DNA of 64,000 nucleotides, from assembly GCA_035913415.1 (NCBI GenBank), contig JAMIIV010000207.1:29866-93865 (forward strand), written 5' to 3'. Under the pieces are notes generated by a model. That model searched no databases, had not been told where the DNA came from, and saw nothing but the letters and a program-made list of their open reading frames with translations. This document shows positions 36,211-44,349 of the stretch, piece by piece; within the stretch, counting starts at the first letter, position 1, and the number at the start of each line of letters is the position of its first letter. The DNA is from UBA5070 sp035913415 (lineage in GTDB: Bacteria; Fibrobacterota; Fibrobacteria; UBA5070). A program made the position numbers and the translations under genes.

Positions 36211-36738
36211 TCAGTTGTACAAGGCGGGAGGAATCATGCGCAGGTCGCCCCCCATGATGATCGCGGCGAACAGCTTGTCCTGGGGCACACAACCTCCGGG
36301 CAGATCGTCCGGATCGATGTACTGCGACACCCAGCGCACTTCGACACCGTCGGTGAGCGACTTCGGAACCACACCCTCGATGCTCGACTCCTCGTCGTTG
36401 AGCAGGTTGGCCACGTGGCGCTCGTCGAGAGTCTCGGCCTTTTCGCGGCAGGCGACCAGGCGTTCGGCGACCGACTGCAGCCAGGCCTTGTCCTGGGAAC
36501 GGGCGGAATCGACAGTCCACATCATCACGCCCTTGGCGAACTGCGCCTCTTCCTTGTCGTAGAGGCATTCGTGCGCCTGGACCACCGCCCCCAGTACCAC
36601 CGGCCCGTGGGTCATTTCCTGCTCCCACTCGCGTACGGCCTTGCGCAGGAAGAAAAACGGACGTGAGCAGATCTTCTCGTGCTCCTTGGTGAGCGTTCGC
36701 GGGGTCTTCGAGAGGTCGCGGATCTTGTCGAGGTTCAT
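36211..36738 (-). CDS. Hypothetical cytoplasmic protein, 175 aa
   Basis: I do not recognise the family. The protein is soluble, helical in its first half (HEKICSRPFFFLRKAVREWE) with several cysteines, and has a more beta-like C-terminal part (GGDLRMIPPALYN). The sequence GPVVLGAVVQAHECLYD suggests a ligand-binding fold, but no motif stands out. The ATG at 36738 lacks a good ribosome-binding site. It stands between the exporter and the NAD(P)H-binding gene on the same strand; 36739-36932 holds no gene. Confidence 0.7.
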   Translation of the reverse strand: MNLDKIRDLSKTPRTLTKEHEKICSRPFFFLRKAVREWEQEMTHGPVVLGAVVQAHECLYDKEEAQFAKGVMMWTVDSARSQDKAWLQSVAERLVACREKAETLDERHVANLLNDEESSIEGVVPKSLTDGVEVRWVSQYIDPDDLPGGCVPQDKLFAAIIMGGDLRMIPPALYN

Positions 36739-36932
36739 GGAGTTCGACTTTCTGTTGGAAAGGGGGATGTGCGGGGGCCTTGGAACATAACCCACCACAC
36801 GATCCGTCATCCTGGATTCGTGAGAGCGATCACATTCCCCCTAACCCCGCCCGGGATCACGACCACGCCCTGCCGGCTCCGTGGCTTGACAGCAGCCGCA
36901 CCGACGTCGCGACCTGAACCGACGCTCCCGGC

Positions 36933-37565
36933 TCAGCCGCCCCGCACCATGGTGGCGTTGTCGAGAATCCGCACACCCGACCAGGCGGGATCACCGACCA
37001 CATCCACCAACGCGGACGCCACCTCACGATCGCGCACGGGACGCCAGGCGGCGGGCACCAGGCCTCGTACGGGGCCCAGGCAACGGCGCGCCAAGGCTTC
37101 GCCGAACCGGAACTCCGCGCGATCCCCCAGCAGCAACGACGGACGGGCGATAGCCACGCGCGGAAAGCCCAAGGCGACCACGGCCTCTTCAGCCCGCCCC
37201 TTCACACGGTTGTAGAAGATCACGGACCGGGAATCGGCCCCCGTCGCCGAGACCAGAGCAAGCGTCGTGCAACCCATCCCCCGGGCCCGACGGGCGCACT
37301 CCACCACCAGCTCCAGATCGACCGCTTCGAACGCCTCCCGGCTGCCGGCCTTGGTGATGGTCGTTCCCAGCGCGACGAAGAGCGCCTCCGAACGCCAGAA
37401 TCCGTCATCTGGATCGGGGATCCGGGCGGAGACCACGGTCTCGGCGCGCCCTGGAAGCGCCATGTCGCGACGCACCCAGGCCTGCACCGAACCGCGACGG
37501 CCCAGGGATTCCAGAATTCTCAAACCCACCAGGCCAGAGGCCCCCACGACCGAAGCATTGTGCAT
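36933..37565 (-). CDS. NAD(P)H-binding short-chain dehydrogenase-like protein
   Basis: 210 aa. Rossmann start VVGASGLVGLRIL; LFVALGTTITKAGSREAFEAVD then the catalytic-like VSATGADSRSVIFYNRVKG, in which Tyr-x3-Lys becomes YNRVK. This is the pattern of the HTATIP2/YbjT-type atypical SDRs. ATG at 37565 taken as start. It is 75 nt downstream of the STM4011-like radical SAM gene on the same strand and may be the seventh member of that operon (inference). Substrate unknown. Confidence 0.82.
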   Translation of the reverse strand: MHNASVVGASGLVGLRILESLGRRGSVQAWVRRDMALPGRAETVVSARIPDPDDGFWRSEALFVALGTTITKAGSREAFEAVDLELVVECARRARGMGCTTLALVSATGADSRSVIFYNRVKGRAEEAVVALGFPRVAIARPSLLLGDRAEFRFGEALARRCLGPVRGLVPAAWRPVRDREVASALVDVVGDPAWSGVRILDNATMVRGG

Positions 37566-37640
37566 GGAGGGCAATATCCATTTTCGAGGGCGTTCTCGGC
37601 TGGGAAGGGCTTCCCATCGGCGGAAAGAAGGCCGCGGGAA

Positions 37641-38555
37641 TCAGCCTGGGTTCGGGGAGGAGGACATGGCGGAGCATCCCGCATCACTTGGCTTCCGCGG
37701 CCACGGAGAGGGTATGCGCTCGAGAATGCCCTCGCCGTAGAGCCCCGCCAACCCCAGGGACGGGACATGGACGTAGCCGATGTGGCAATGGCAGGTCTCG
37801 CGCGGGCAGGCCTCCTCGCGCAGCAGGCTTGCCAGATCCTGTCGGAAGATGTTCCCCATGGGCTCGCGCACGAAATGGCAGCGATGCAGATCGCCGTTGC
37901 CCTCGATGGCCACCACAGCCGAGCCCGCGGGACAGGCCAGACCCCGTGACGGGTAGTGGTGGAGATTGTGCCGGAAGAACGGATCGATGGATTCGATCCA
38001 GGCGATCTCTTCGGCTGCGTAGTAGCCCGCATCGCGTTTGAAGGCGTTCACCCAGAGGTAGGTGGACTCCGGCAGGGAGCTCCGCAAATTCCCGATCGCC
38101 GCGAAGTGCTCCCGCAGCCCCACCACCCCAACGCTGTGGGAGATCCCACGGCGCGCCAGCTCTCCGCACCGGCGCAGGAACACGTCCTCACGGGCCTGCC
38201 CCGGATGGAAGGTGGCCCAGAACGCGGCTTTGGACGGCTCGAGGCCTTCGGTCCAGGCGGTGTCCCACGACAGGTTCGTCTGCGCAGCCACCTTCGCCAC
38301 GTGGGGACGACGGGACAGTTCGACCATGGCCCTGCGGTACCAAGGATGGATCAGGGCCTCCCCGTAGGGGGTGAACAGGATGTCGAAGACCCAGCCCCGG
38401 GAGCCCTGTTCGTCGATCCAGGCCAGGAACCGATCCACCGCGGCACGGTCGCGTGCGCGGTCGGCGGCGTCGTGGCGCGTCTTGGAGAACGGGCAGTAGG
38501 GACACTCGAGGTTGCAGTCGGAGACATGGCCCCGGTAGAGGATCTTCAGCCTCAT
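37641..38555 (-). CDS. STM4011-family radical SAM protein
   Basis: 304 aa. The radical-SAM cluster motif CNLECPYC lies near residues 14-21, and the C-terminal part has extra cysteines (CPAGSA, RCHFV, CPRETCHCHIG, about residues 208-262) typical of a SPASM-like auxiliary cluster, so at least two 4Fe-4S clusters are likely. SPASM-type enzymes modify peptides or proteins. The ATG overlaps the STM4012-like stop (ATGA). I assign the family from my memory of the Salmonella STM4011-STM4015 families and from the matching gene order; the reaction is unknown. Confidence 0.85.
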   Translation of the reverse strand: MRLKILYRGHVSDCNLECPYCPFSKTRHDAADRARDRAAVDRFLAWIDEQGSRGWVFDILFTPYGEALIHPWYRRAMVELSRRPHVAKVAAQTNLSWDTAWTEGLEPSKAAFWATFHPGQAREDVFLRRCGELARRGISHSVGVVGLREHFAAIGNLRSSLPESTYLWVNAFKRDAGYYAAEEIAWIESIDPFFRHNLHHYPSRGLACPAGSAVVAIEGNGDLHRCHFVREPMGNIFRQDLASLLREEACPRETCHCHIGYVHVPSLGLAGLYGEGILERIPSPWPRKPSDAGCSAMSSSPNPG

Positions 38556-39883
38556 CGCGGCGGAAGCTCCCGCATCCGCTCGAGCACTCTCCGGGACACG
38601 AACCAGGCCCCCACACCGTCGGAGAGCGCCATGCCGCGCCCGGTCAGCCGCAGGCGGTCGCCGTCGAGCACGGCAAGGTCCAGGCGGAGCAGTTCCGGAA
38701 GATCGGGGAAGTCCTGGAGAGCGTCCGTTCCGAACAGCCCGCGGTAGCGCGGCAGATCCAGGCCTGCGGACTTGAGGACGGACTTGATCAGGAATCGACG
38801 TTTTCTGTCATCGAGCGTCAGGCGGATCCCGTGGTCGGCCCGCGCGAAGTCCGCGGAGCCGCGCGCCAGGAAATCGCCCAGGATGACCTCGACCTCGTCC
38901 CGCCCCACGGCCCAATCCGTGGAGTAGTGCACGTCGCGGGTATAGGATCGGGCCCCGGCCCCCAGGCCCACCATCCCGTCCTCCTGGCAGGAATACTCGG
39001 ACGCCGCCGTCGGGGCGGTTCCCGGACGACAGAATCTGCGCAGCGAGTCCTGGACGTAGCCGGCTTCCAGCAGAACGCCACGCCCCGCCTCCAGCAAGGA
39101 GTCGATGCGCACCCCTTCCGGATCGTGCCGTCCTTCGCGCCTGTGGAGCGCGGTCAGGGGCCGCACGTACAGGGGATAGAGGAACAGTTCCGTGGGCGCA
39201 TGGCGCAAGGCCGCGGCCACGCTGGCGCGGAACGAGTCCTCGGTCTGTCCGCGCATGCCGTAGATGAGATCGATGTTGAACGCGGGAAACCCCTCCGCGG
39301 CCACCGCGTCCAGGAGGTTGTCCAGGGCGCGATCGGGTCTCGGCCTGCCGAGCAGGCGGGCCTCGTCGGCGTCGAAGCTCTGGACCCCCAGGCTGAGTCG
39401 CTCCACTCCCGCCTGGCGCAGGAACCGGATCTTCCCGGGTGTGAGGGTGTCCGGCGACGCCTCGAAGGATCCCCCCCGGGCGGGATCGATCCCGAACACG
39501 GTACGGAGCATGCCCACCAAGCGCTCCAACTGGGCCGTATCCAGAAGGCTGGGGGTGCCGCCTCCGATCGCGTAGCCCGAGAAGGAGGCCCGACCGATGG
39601 ACTCCCGCACCGCCGCCGCCTGCCTCTCCAGGGCCCCCAGATACCGATCGACCATTCCTTCGGAGGGCCGCGAGACGGACAGCAGGTTGCAGAAGGAGCA
39701 TTTGCTGGCGCAGAAGGGGATGTGCGCGTAAAGGTACAGGGAGTCCTTCGGCTCGTCCCGCCACAGGCGCTCCAGCGGAACGCGTTCATCGAAAGGACGG
39801 TAGGCCGTCTTGTGGGGATAGGAGTAGAGGTAGGCCCAATCCGAACGGTCTCCGGACAGAAATTGCTCAAGCGACGGTGTCAC
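38552..39883 (-). CDS. STM4012-family radical SAM protein (HemN-like)
   Basis: 443 aa. The HemN-type motif CASKCSFC (about residues 57-64) is preceded by LYAHIPF, and followed by AIGGGTPSLLD and RLSLGVQSFD, all shared with coproporphyrinogen dehydrogenase HemN and its methyltransferase/HemW relatives. The C-terminal HemN_C-like domain is present. Usual HemN roles in heme synthesis are unlikely here because the genes around it are the STM4011-4015 set. GTG at 39883 overlaps the upstream stop (GTGA). Confidence 0.87.
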   Translation of the reverse strand: MTPSLEQFLSGDRSDWAYLYSYPHKTAYRPFDERVPLERLWRDEPKDSLYLYAHIPFCASKCSFCNLLSVSRPSEGMVDRYLGALERQAAAVRESIGRASFSGYAIGGGTPSLLDTAQLERLVGMLRTVFGIDPARGGSFEASPDTLTPGKIRFLRQAGVERLSLGVQSFDADEARLLGRPRPDRALDNLLDAVAAEGFPAFNIDLIYGMRGQTEDSFRASVAAALRHAPTELFLYPLYVRPLTALHRREGRHDPEGVRIDSLLEAGRGVLLEAGYVQDSLRRFCRPGTAPTAASEYSCQEDGMVGLGAGARSYTRDVHYSTDWAVGRDEVEVILGDFLARGSADFARADHGIRLTLDDRKRRFLIKSVLKSAGLDLPRYRGLFGTDALQDFPDLPELLRLDLAVLDGDRLRLTGRGMALSDGVGAWFVSRRVLERMRELPPR

Positions 39884-40671
39884 GGCTGCTGGGCCCCATG
39901 GACAAATTCCGCGTAAGGCACGTTCCAGACGCACTCGTGGGCGATCCGATGCCCCGTGTACCCCCCGTCGCCGTAGGCGGTGCCGTGGTCGGAGAGGAAC
40001 AGGCACAAGGTGCGGCCTCGCGCCCGCAAGGCATCCATGAGGGGAGGCAGGCAGCCATCGACATAACGCAGCGCGGCGGCATGGGATTCCATGGAATCTT
40101 CGGTGGCGCCTTCCAGGTGGTGCCGATTCGGCTGGTGCAGCGCCGAGACGTTCAGGAACAGGAAGACCTTGCGGTCGCGGCACCGTTCCAGGATTTCCAG
40201 AGCTTTGTCCACCTGGTACTCCGTCGAGCGGGGCTCCGTCACCCCGAAGCGCGGCTCCCAATGGCTTTCCTGGAACAGCCCGGGCAGGACCTGCGACAAG
40301 GCGTTTTCCTTCTTGAAGAACCCCACGCCCCCGATACATGCGGTGTGGTATCCCCGTTCGGCGAGGCCCGACACGATGTCGGGGGCGTCCAGGACCAGGG
40401 TGCGCGAGCCCGAAGTTTCGCTTCCGGAAAAGCGCAGGGCGAAAAGCCGCTCGTGGCGGCCCGGCGCGGCGGGCGTGGGGAGGAACCCCGCGAAGAAGGA
40501 ACAGTGGGATGCCCACGTGAACGATCCCGGCGCATGGCGCCCTTCCCAGGCCTCCACCCACCTGTGCAGGTTCGGAGTCCGTCCGGCCTCCATCTCGGAG
40601 ACCGCCACGTCCAGGCGCAGGGTGTCGAAGGTGACCATCAGGATGTCGTGGGTGCCCACGATCGCGTTCAT
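39880..40671 (-). CDS. STM4013-family hydrolase (alkaline phosphatase/sulfatase fold)
   Basis: 263 aa. Metal-site residues of the alkaline-phosphatase superfamily are visible: ILMVTFDTLRLD at the start, then FTWASHCSFFAGFLPT where a Ser/Thr nucleophile is expected, and the later LFLSDHGTAYGDGG with the paired Asp-His. That layout fits a sulfatase- or phosphodiesterase-like hydrolase, short and cytosolic. ATG at 40671 overlaps the HAD stop (ATGA). Substrate is unknown; it may cleave a modification made by the radical SAM pair (inference). Confidence 0.87.
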   Translation of the reverse strand: MNAIVGTHDILMVTFDTLRLDVAVSEMEAGRTPNLHRWVEAWEGRHAPGSFTWASHCSFFAGFLPTPAAPGRHERLFALRFSGSETSGSRTLVLDAPDIVSGLAERGYHTACIGGVGFFKKENALSQVLPGLFQESHWEPRFGVTEPRSTEYQVDKALEILERCRDRKVFLFLNVSALHQPNRHHLEGATEDSMESHAAALRYVDGCLPPLMDALRARGRTLCLFLSDHGTAYGDGGYTGHRIAHECVWNVPYAEFVHGAQQP

Positions 40672-41333
40672 GTCGAGCAAGGAAGGATCTCCTCGAGTTG
40701 GAGGATGCCGATGATGGCCGCATGGGGAAGCGGAAACACGCGGCGATGGAGGGGGTCCACGTGGACCGTTCCCATCCCCAGCGCCCGTGCCGGTTGGATG
40801 TCGCGCACAAGGTCGTCGCCCACCATGATCGCGGACGTCGGGTAGGCGCCTTCCAACGCGCGCAGGAACAACCGGGGATCGGGCTTCTCCATGCCCTGCT
40901 CGCCCGAGATCCAGACCGATTCGAACAGATCGTCCAGATCGGCGTAAGACATTTTCCGTCTCTGCGTGTCGCCCGCCCCGTTGCTGACCAGGCGCAACGT
41001 GTGGCGCGTCGAAAGTCTCTCGAGCATGGCGCGCACCCCAGGCAGAGGCCGCACCCGATCCGGGAGTGTCGTGTGGTGGCGTCGCAGGTCGGACATCGAA
41101 CCTCCCAGCTCGGGTACCAGCTCCAATGCCCGCGTTAGGAAGGCGTCGCGATCGGTCCGCCCCCGGTCGTCGGCCCGCACCAGATCGGCCAAGGCGCGGC
41201 AGCCGCGAGGGGAATCGGGATCCGTCCCGGTCTGGACCAGGAGTTCCCGGAACAGATCATCGAAGGCGGCGTCGCGATCCAACAAGGTGTTGTCGAGGTC
41301 CAGCAGGAGCAGCGAAATCCCGGACTTTGTCAT
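40668..41333 (-). CDS. HAD-superfamily hydrolase
   Basis: 221 aa. All four HAD motifs: DLDNTLLD (nucleophile and general acid Asp), LVSNG, Lys in GMEKPDP and GDDLVRD. A helical cap of the phosphoglycolate-phosphatase/YjjG type lies between motifs I and II. It overlaps both neighbours (ATGA at each end), inserted between the STM4013- and STM4014-like genes; I do not recall it as part of the Salmonella locus. Probably removes phosphate from a small molecule or peptide intermediate. Confidence 0.88.
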   Translation of the reverse strand: MTKSGISLLLLDLDNTLLDRDAAFDDLFRELLVQTGTDPDSPRGCRALADLVRADDRGRTDRDAFLTRALELVPELGGSMSDLRRHHTTLPDRVRPLPGVRAMLERLSTRHTLRLVSNGAGDTQRRKMSYADLDDLFESVWISGEQGMEKPDPRLFLRALEGAYPTSAIMVGDDLVRDIQPARALGMGTVHVDPLHRRVFPLPHAAIIGILQLEEILPCST

Positions 41334-42451
41334 GGGAGGTCCGTCTTGGTGCCAAGCCGGCTAAGCTCCAGCTCCCAGGGATCCAGGCCTTCGTGTTTCA
41401 GGCCGGGGAGCAGATCGCCGAAAGCGTTGGCCTCCAGCACAAGAGGCCGCACCGGTGCTTCCGGAGAGCCGGCGGGAACGACGACGTCGAGCCCCGCGTA
41501 CAGACTTCCAGGCAACCGCTCCAGGGTCTCTTCGACCACGCGCTCCACGGCCTCCCACACCCCCCGAGACAGACCGAGCCCCTCGGGGTCCAGGCGGTGG
41601 TTGCCCAGATGGAGGTTCGTCATGGGGCCACGGGAGAGTCGCGCGATCCGGTGCGCAGGTTTGCCCGCCACCCCGAGGACCCGCAGATCCCAGGCCATGC
41701 CTCGAAACGACGGCTTGGGGATCCAGGGTTCGACGAACGCCCCTTCCGAGAAGAGGAAGTCCAGCACCTGCGTGATGCGATGCGGGTCGCGGTATTCCCG
41801 AAGCCGCAGGGAGTTGTAGAAGCGCGGTTGTCCGTCGGGGTCGGCCATCTCCAGAGTGGTGCGCAGCACCTGCCTGCCGGTGGAACGCTGCGCGCGCCAG
41901 GCGGCCACCCCGCTGGCCGACGAGGCCGCGGGCAGTTTCACGAAGACTCCGCACGCCCCCGATTCCTCGGCCCACCGCGAGAATTCCGCGGACGAGCCGA
42001 AAGTCCCCAGGGTGGGGGGCGCGAGATCGCCCAGGAGGCGCTTGAATCCGGGTTTGTCGAACATCGCGACGATGTCCGAGGGGGAATTGAACCAGGTCAC
42101 CCCGCACACCTCCCCATCGCGTTCCAGCGACTCCATGTAGGCGCAAAAGCCACGAAACCAGGCCGAGGGATGCAACAGGCGCCCCCGCTCCTCGGGGATG
42201 CTCCCGGCCTCGGGAATCCCTCCGAGAGACAGAATCTGGCATTCCACGCCATGGTTCTCGCCCGTGGATTCGATCCGCACCACCGTCCCCGACCGCACGT
42301 GTTCCCGGAGGGTGGTCCGGCCCGCGAGCAGGTCGGAATGCGACACCACTCTGGCCGGATTCCATCCACGCCGGCACACCGCCCCCTGGAAGAGGGACAG
42401 CCGGCGGTTTTCCGGGTTGGCCAGGACCAGCAGGTCGGGAGATGCGCCCAA
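41330..42451 (-). CDS. STM4014-family ATP-grasp-like protein
   Basis: About 373 aa. The region FDKPGFKRLLGDLAPPT, CGVFVKLPAASSASGV and the metal-site-like LVLEANAFGDLLPG resemble an ATP-grasp ligase, in which a Lys and Glu/Asn bind ATP and Mg. ATP-grasp enzymes form peptide or amide bonds. TTG at 42451 is the most likely start, immediately after the STM4015-like stop; no ATG fits. Its stop overlaps the HAD gene. Family assigned from gene order and remembered STM4014 family. Confidence 0.8.
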   Translation of the reverse strand: MGASPDLLVLANPENRRLSLFQGAVCRRGWNPARVVSHSDLLAGRTTLREHVRSGTVVRIESTGENHGVECQILSLGGIPEAGSIPEERGRLLHPSAWFRGFCAYMESLERDGEVCGVTWFNSPSDIVAMFDKPGFKRLLGDLAPPTLGTFGSSAEFSRWAEESGACGVFVKLPAASSASGVAAWRAQRSTGRQVLRTTLEMADPDGQPRFYNSLRLREYRDPHRITQVLDFLFSEGAFVEPWIPKPSFRGMAWDLRVLGVAGKPAHRIARLSRGPMTNLHLGNHRLDPEGLGLSRGVWEAVERVVEETLERLPGSLYAGLDVVVPAGSPEAPVRPLVLEANAFGDLLPGLKHEGLDPWELELSRLGTKTDLP

Positions 42452-42456
42452 GAAGC

Positions 42457-43533
42457 CTATTCCGTGACGGCGGGGTAGCGCCAGGCGTCTTCGCCTTCGC
42501 CATCGGCCTCTTGTTGGTCGGAGACGTCGATGTTCCGCCCCGTGGCCTTGAACTCCTTGACCATGGCGTCCGAGAGGTAGTGGTAGTGCAGATCGAGCCG
42601 CTTCAAACGTTGGACACCGGGGGAATCCAGAAGGGCGCGACCTCCAACGTCGGTGAGCGTGCCCTGCGACAGGTCGAGCACGTCGAGCTGCCCGAGGACT
42701 TCGGCCCCGGCGATCGCCGCGGCGATTTCGTCGGCGATTTCGCTGTCGACCAGTCCCAGGCTCCGCAGCGAAGGAAACAAGCCCTTGCTGAAGAACGGGC
42801 GCAGGTCGTCGAGGGAGCCGTCGAAGCCGTATTCGTCGACACCCAGATACAGCTCCAGATGCTGGAGCGCCGGCAGGCGCGCCGCCGCCAGCAGATGGAG
42901 AATGACCTTGGGCAATCCACCGCAGCGGATCACGAGCTTGGTCAGCGAATCGTGGGCGATGGGGTCGCGGCTGAGCACCAAGCTGCTCGAACCCTGGATG
43001 CGCAAGGATTCCAGACCCGGGAAGGCCGCCAGGACCCCCGTGTAATCGGCCTGGATGATCCAGGAGATCTCGCATTCCTCCGAGTCCATGTCTCCGACGA
43101 TGATTTCCTTGAGGCCCGGCAGGCGCGCCGCGTGACGGCAGAGCAGATCGAGAGCGGCCTGGGGGGAATTCTCCTGCGGCTCCTCCCACGAGGCGATCAC
43201 CAGGGAATCGACGCCGCTGGCCCCATCGCTTTCCAGGAACGCTTCCATCTTCGACAGGAGGGTCTTGCCCTCTTCCGCTTCGTCGTAGCTTACCGCGAGG
43301 CGTCGCGAGATCTTCTTCTCGCTGGCCTGGGCCACCTCGACGTAACCCTTCTTGACCTTCTCGGCGACCAGCTTGTCGCGCTCCTTGGTCGCCTTTTCTG
43401 GCGATTCGCAGGTGGTGGTCTTGGCCTGCCCTGCGGTCCCGATCCGACCGAAGGTGACGGTGAACGCGGACCCTTCCAGTTCAATCTGCCAGAATTTGTG
43501 CGAGGTGCCGTCTTTGAATTCGAGGTAGGTCAT
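42457..43533 (-). CDS. STM4015-family protein: WGR domain plus leucine-rich repeats
   Basis: 358 aa. Residues 1-80 form a WGR domain (FWQIELEG, FGRIGTAGQ, KLVAEKVKKGYVEV), known elsewhere from PARPs and ribosome- or DNA-linked proteins. Residues 95-340 hold about eight leucine-rich repeats (PGLESLRIQG, LPALQHLELYLG, FPSLRSLGLVDSEI, LDVLDLSQG, LKRLDLHYH). It starts the operon and may be the protein scaffold or the substrate of its enzymes (inference). A -10-like TATATT (43628-43633) lies about 95 nt upstream without a clear -35. Confidence 0.85.
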   Translation of the reverse strand: MTYLEFKDGTSHKFWQIELEGSAFTVTFGRIGTAGQAKTTTCESPEKATKERDKLVAEKVKKGYVEVAQASEKKISRRLAVSYDEAEEGKTLLSKMEAFLESDGASGVDSLVIASWEEPQENSPQAALDLLCRHAARLPGLKEIIVGDMDSEECEISWIIQADYTGVLAAFPGLESLRIQGSSSLVLSRDPIAHDSLTKLVIRCGGLPKVILHLLAAARLPALQHLELYLGVDEYGFDGSLDDLRPFFSKGLFPSLRSLGLVDSEIADEIAAAIAGAEVLGQLDVLDLSQGTLTDVGGRALLDSPGVQRLKRLDLHYHYLSDAMVKEFKATGRNIDVSDQQEADGEGEDAWRYPAVTE

Positions 43534-43734
43534 CGGGATCGGCCTTCCGGAGGGGGATAAGGAGGATCTGGCTGAGGCCGCCGCTGTCGAGAACGAGCGA
43601 CTGTTGCAGCCGGGGTCAGGGACCTCGAATATAGGCTCGCGCACACCCGCATCGAGAGCCCTGGTGCCCGCGGCCGAAAACGGGCTCACCGCGCCTGGAG
43701 GAGGGCCCGAGCCCTTGCCGAACCGAGGATGGAA

Positions 43735-44349
43735 TCAGGCGCTGCAGGGAGTGCAATGGTTGTCGACCCACGGGTGCCACCCGCCGTCGAACCAGACGAA
43801 GTACATGCGTAGCTGGTCCCACCCCTTGGCGACAAAGACGACCTGCATCACCCGCCAAGGCTTGGGCACGGGAAGCCACGGCACCACGAACTCAAGGTCG
43901 CCATCCTTGCGCCAGTGGCCGAATTTCGGGAGATCGCGGGGCTGGACCGGATCCCAGAAAAAGCCCTGGTGGCCGCGATACGGGCCGGCGTCGTCACAAG
44001 GATTCTTCACGGCGGGGATACCCCGACGGATGGTGATTCGGGTGTCCGGCGGTATGACCTCCGTTCCGTCCATGATATCCTTCCCCACCTGCGTCGACGG
44101 GTAATCCAGAACACAGCTCGCCCCCGGGTTGTCGGCCGTGCGGTAGGGAAGTTTGGGATGAATCCACCGACTGGCCTCCTTGCGGCTTCGGCGGTAGGTC
44201 TCCAGGTATTCCTTCAGAAACTGCGGGAAGACCGAATCGGGGTCTCGCCCGATCGAGTCCCGCAGGACGATGCGTGGTTCGGGATCGCGCGGAGCCACGA
44301 TCGCCGTGTCCGAGGCTCCCGCCAGCAACAGGAGAAGAGAGAGGATCAT
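43735..44349 (-). CDS. Secreted hypothetical protein coupled to rtcR
   Basis: 204 aa with a signal peptide (MILSLLLLLAGASDTA). The body has Trp-rich beta segments (GWDQLRMYFVWFDGGWHPWV) and four cysteines, ending in CTPC. No family is recognised. Its ATG overlaps the rtcR stop (ATGA at 44346-44349), which is odd for a cytosolic regulator followed by an exported protein. The next gene downstream is the STM4015-like gene 200 nt away. Confidence 0.75.
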   Translation of the reverse strand: MILSLLLLLAGASDTAIVAPRDPEPRIVLRDSIGRDPDSVFPQFLKEYLETYRRSRKEASRWIHPKLPYRTADNPGASCVLDYPSTQVGKDIMDGTEVIPPDTRITIRRGIPAVKNPCDDAGPYRGHQGFFWDPVQPRDLPKFGHWRKDGDLEFVVPWLPVPKPWRVMQVVFVAKGWDQLRMYFVWFDGGWHPWVDNHCTPCSA

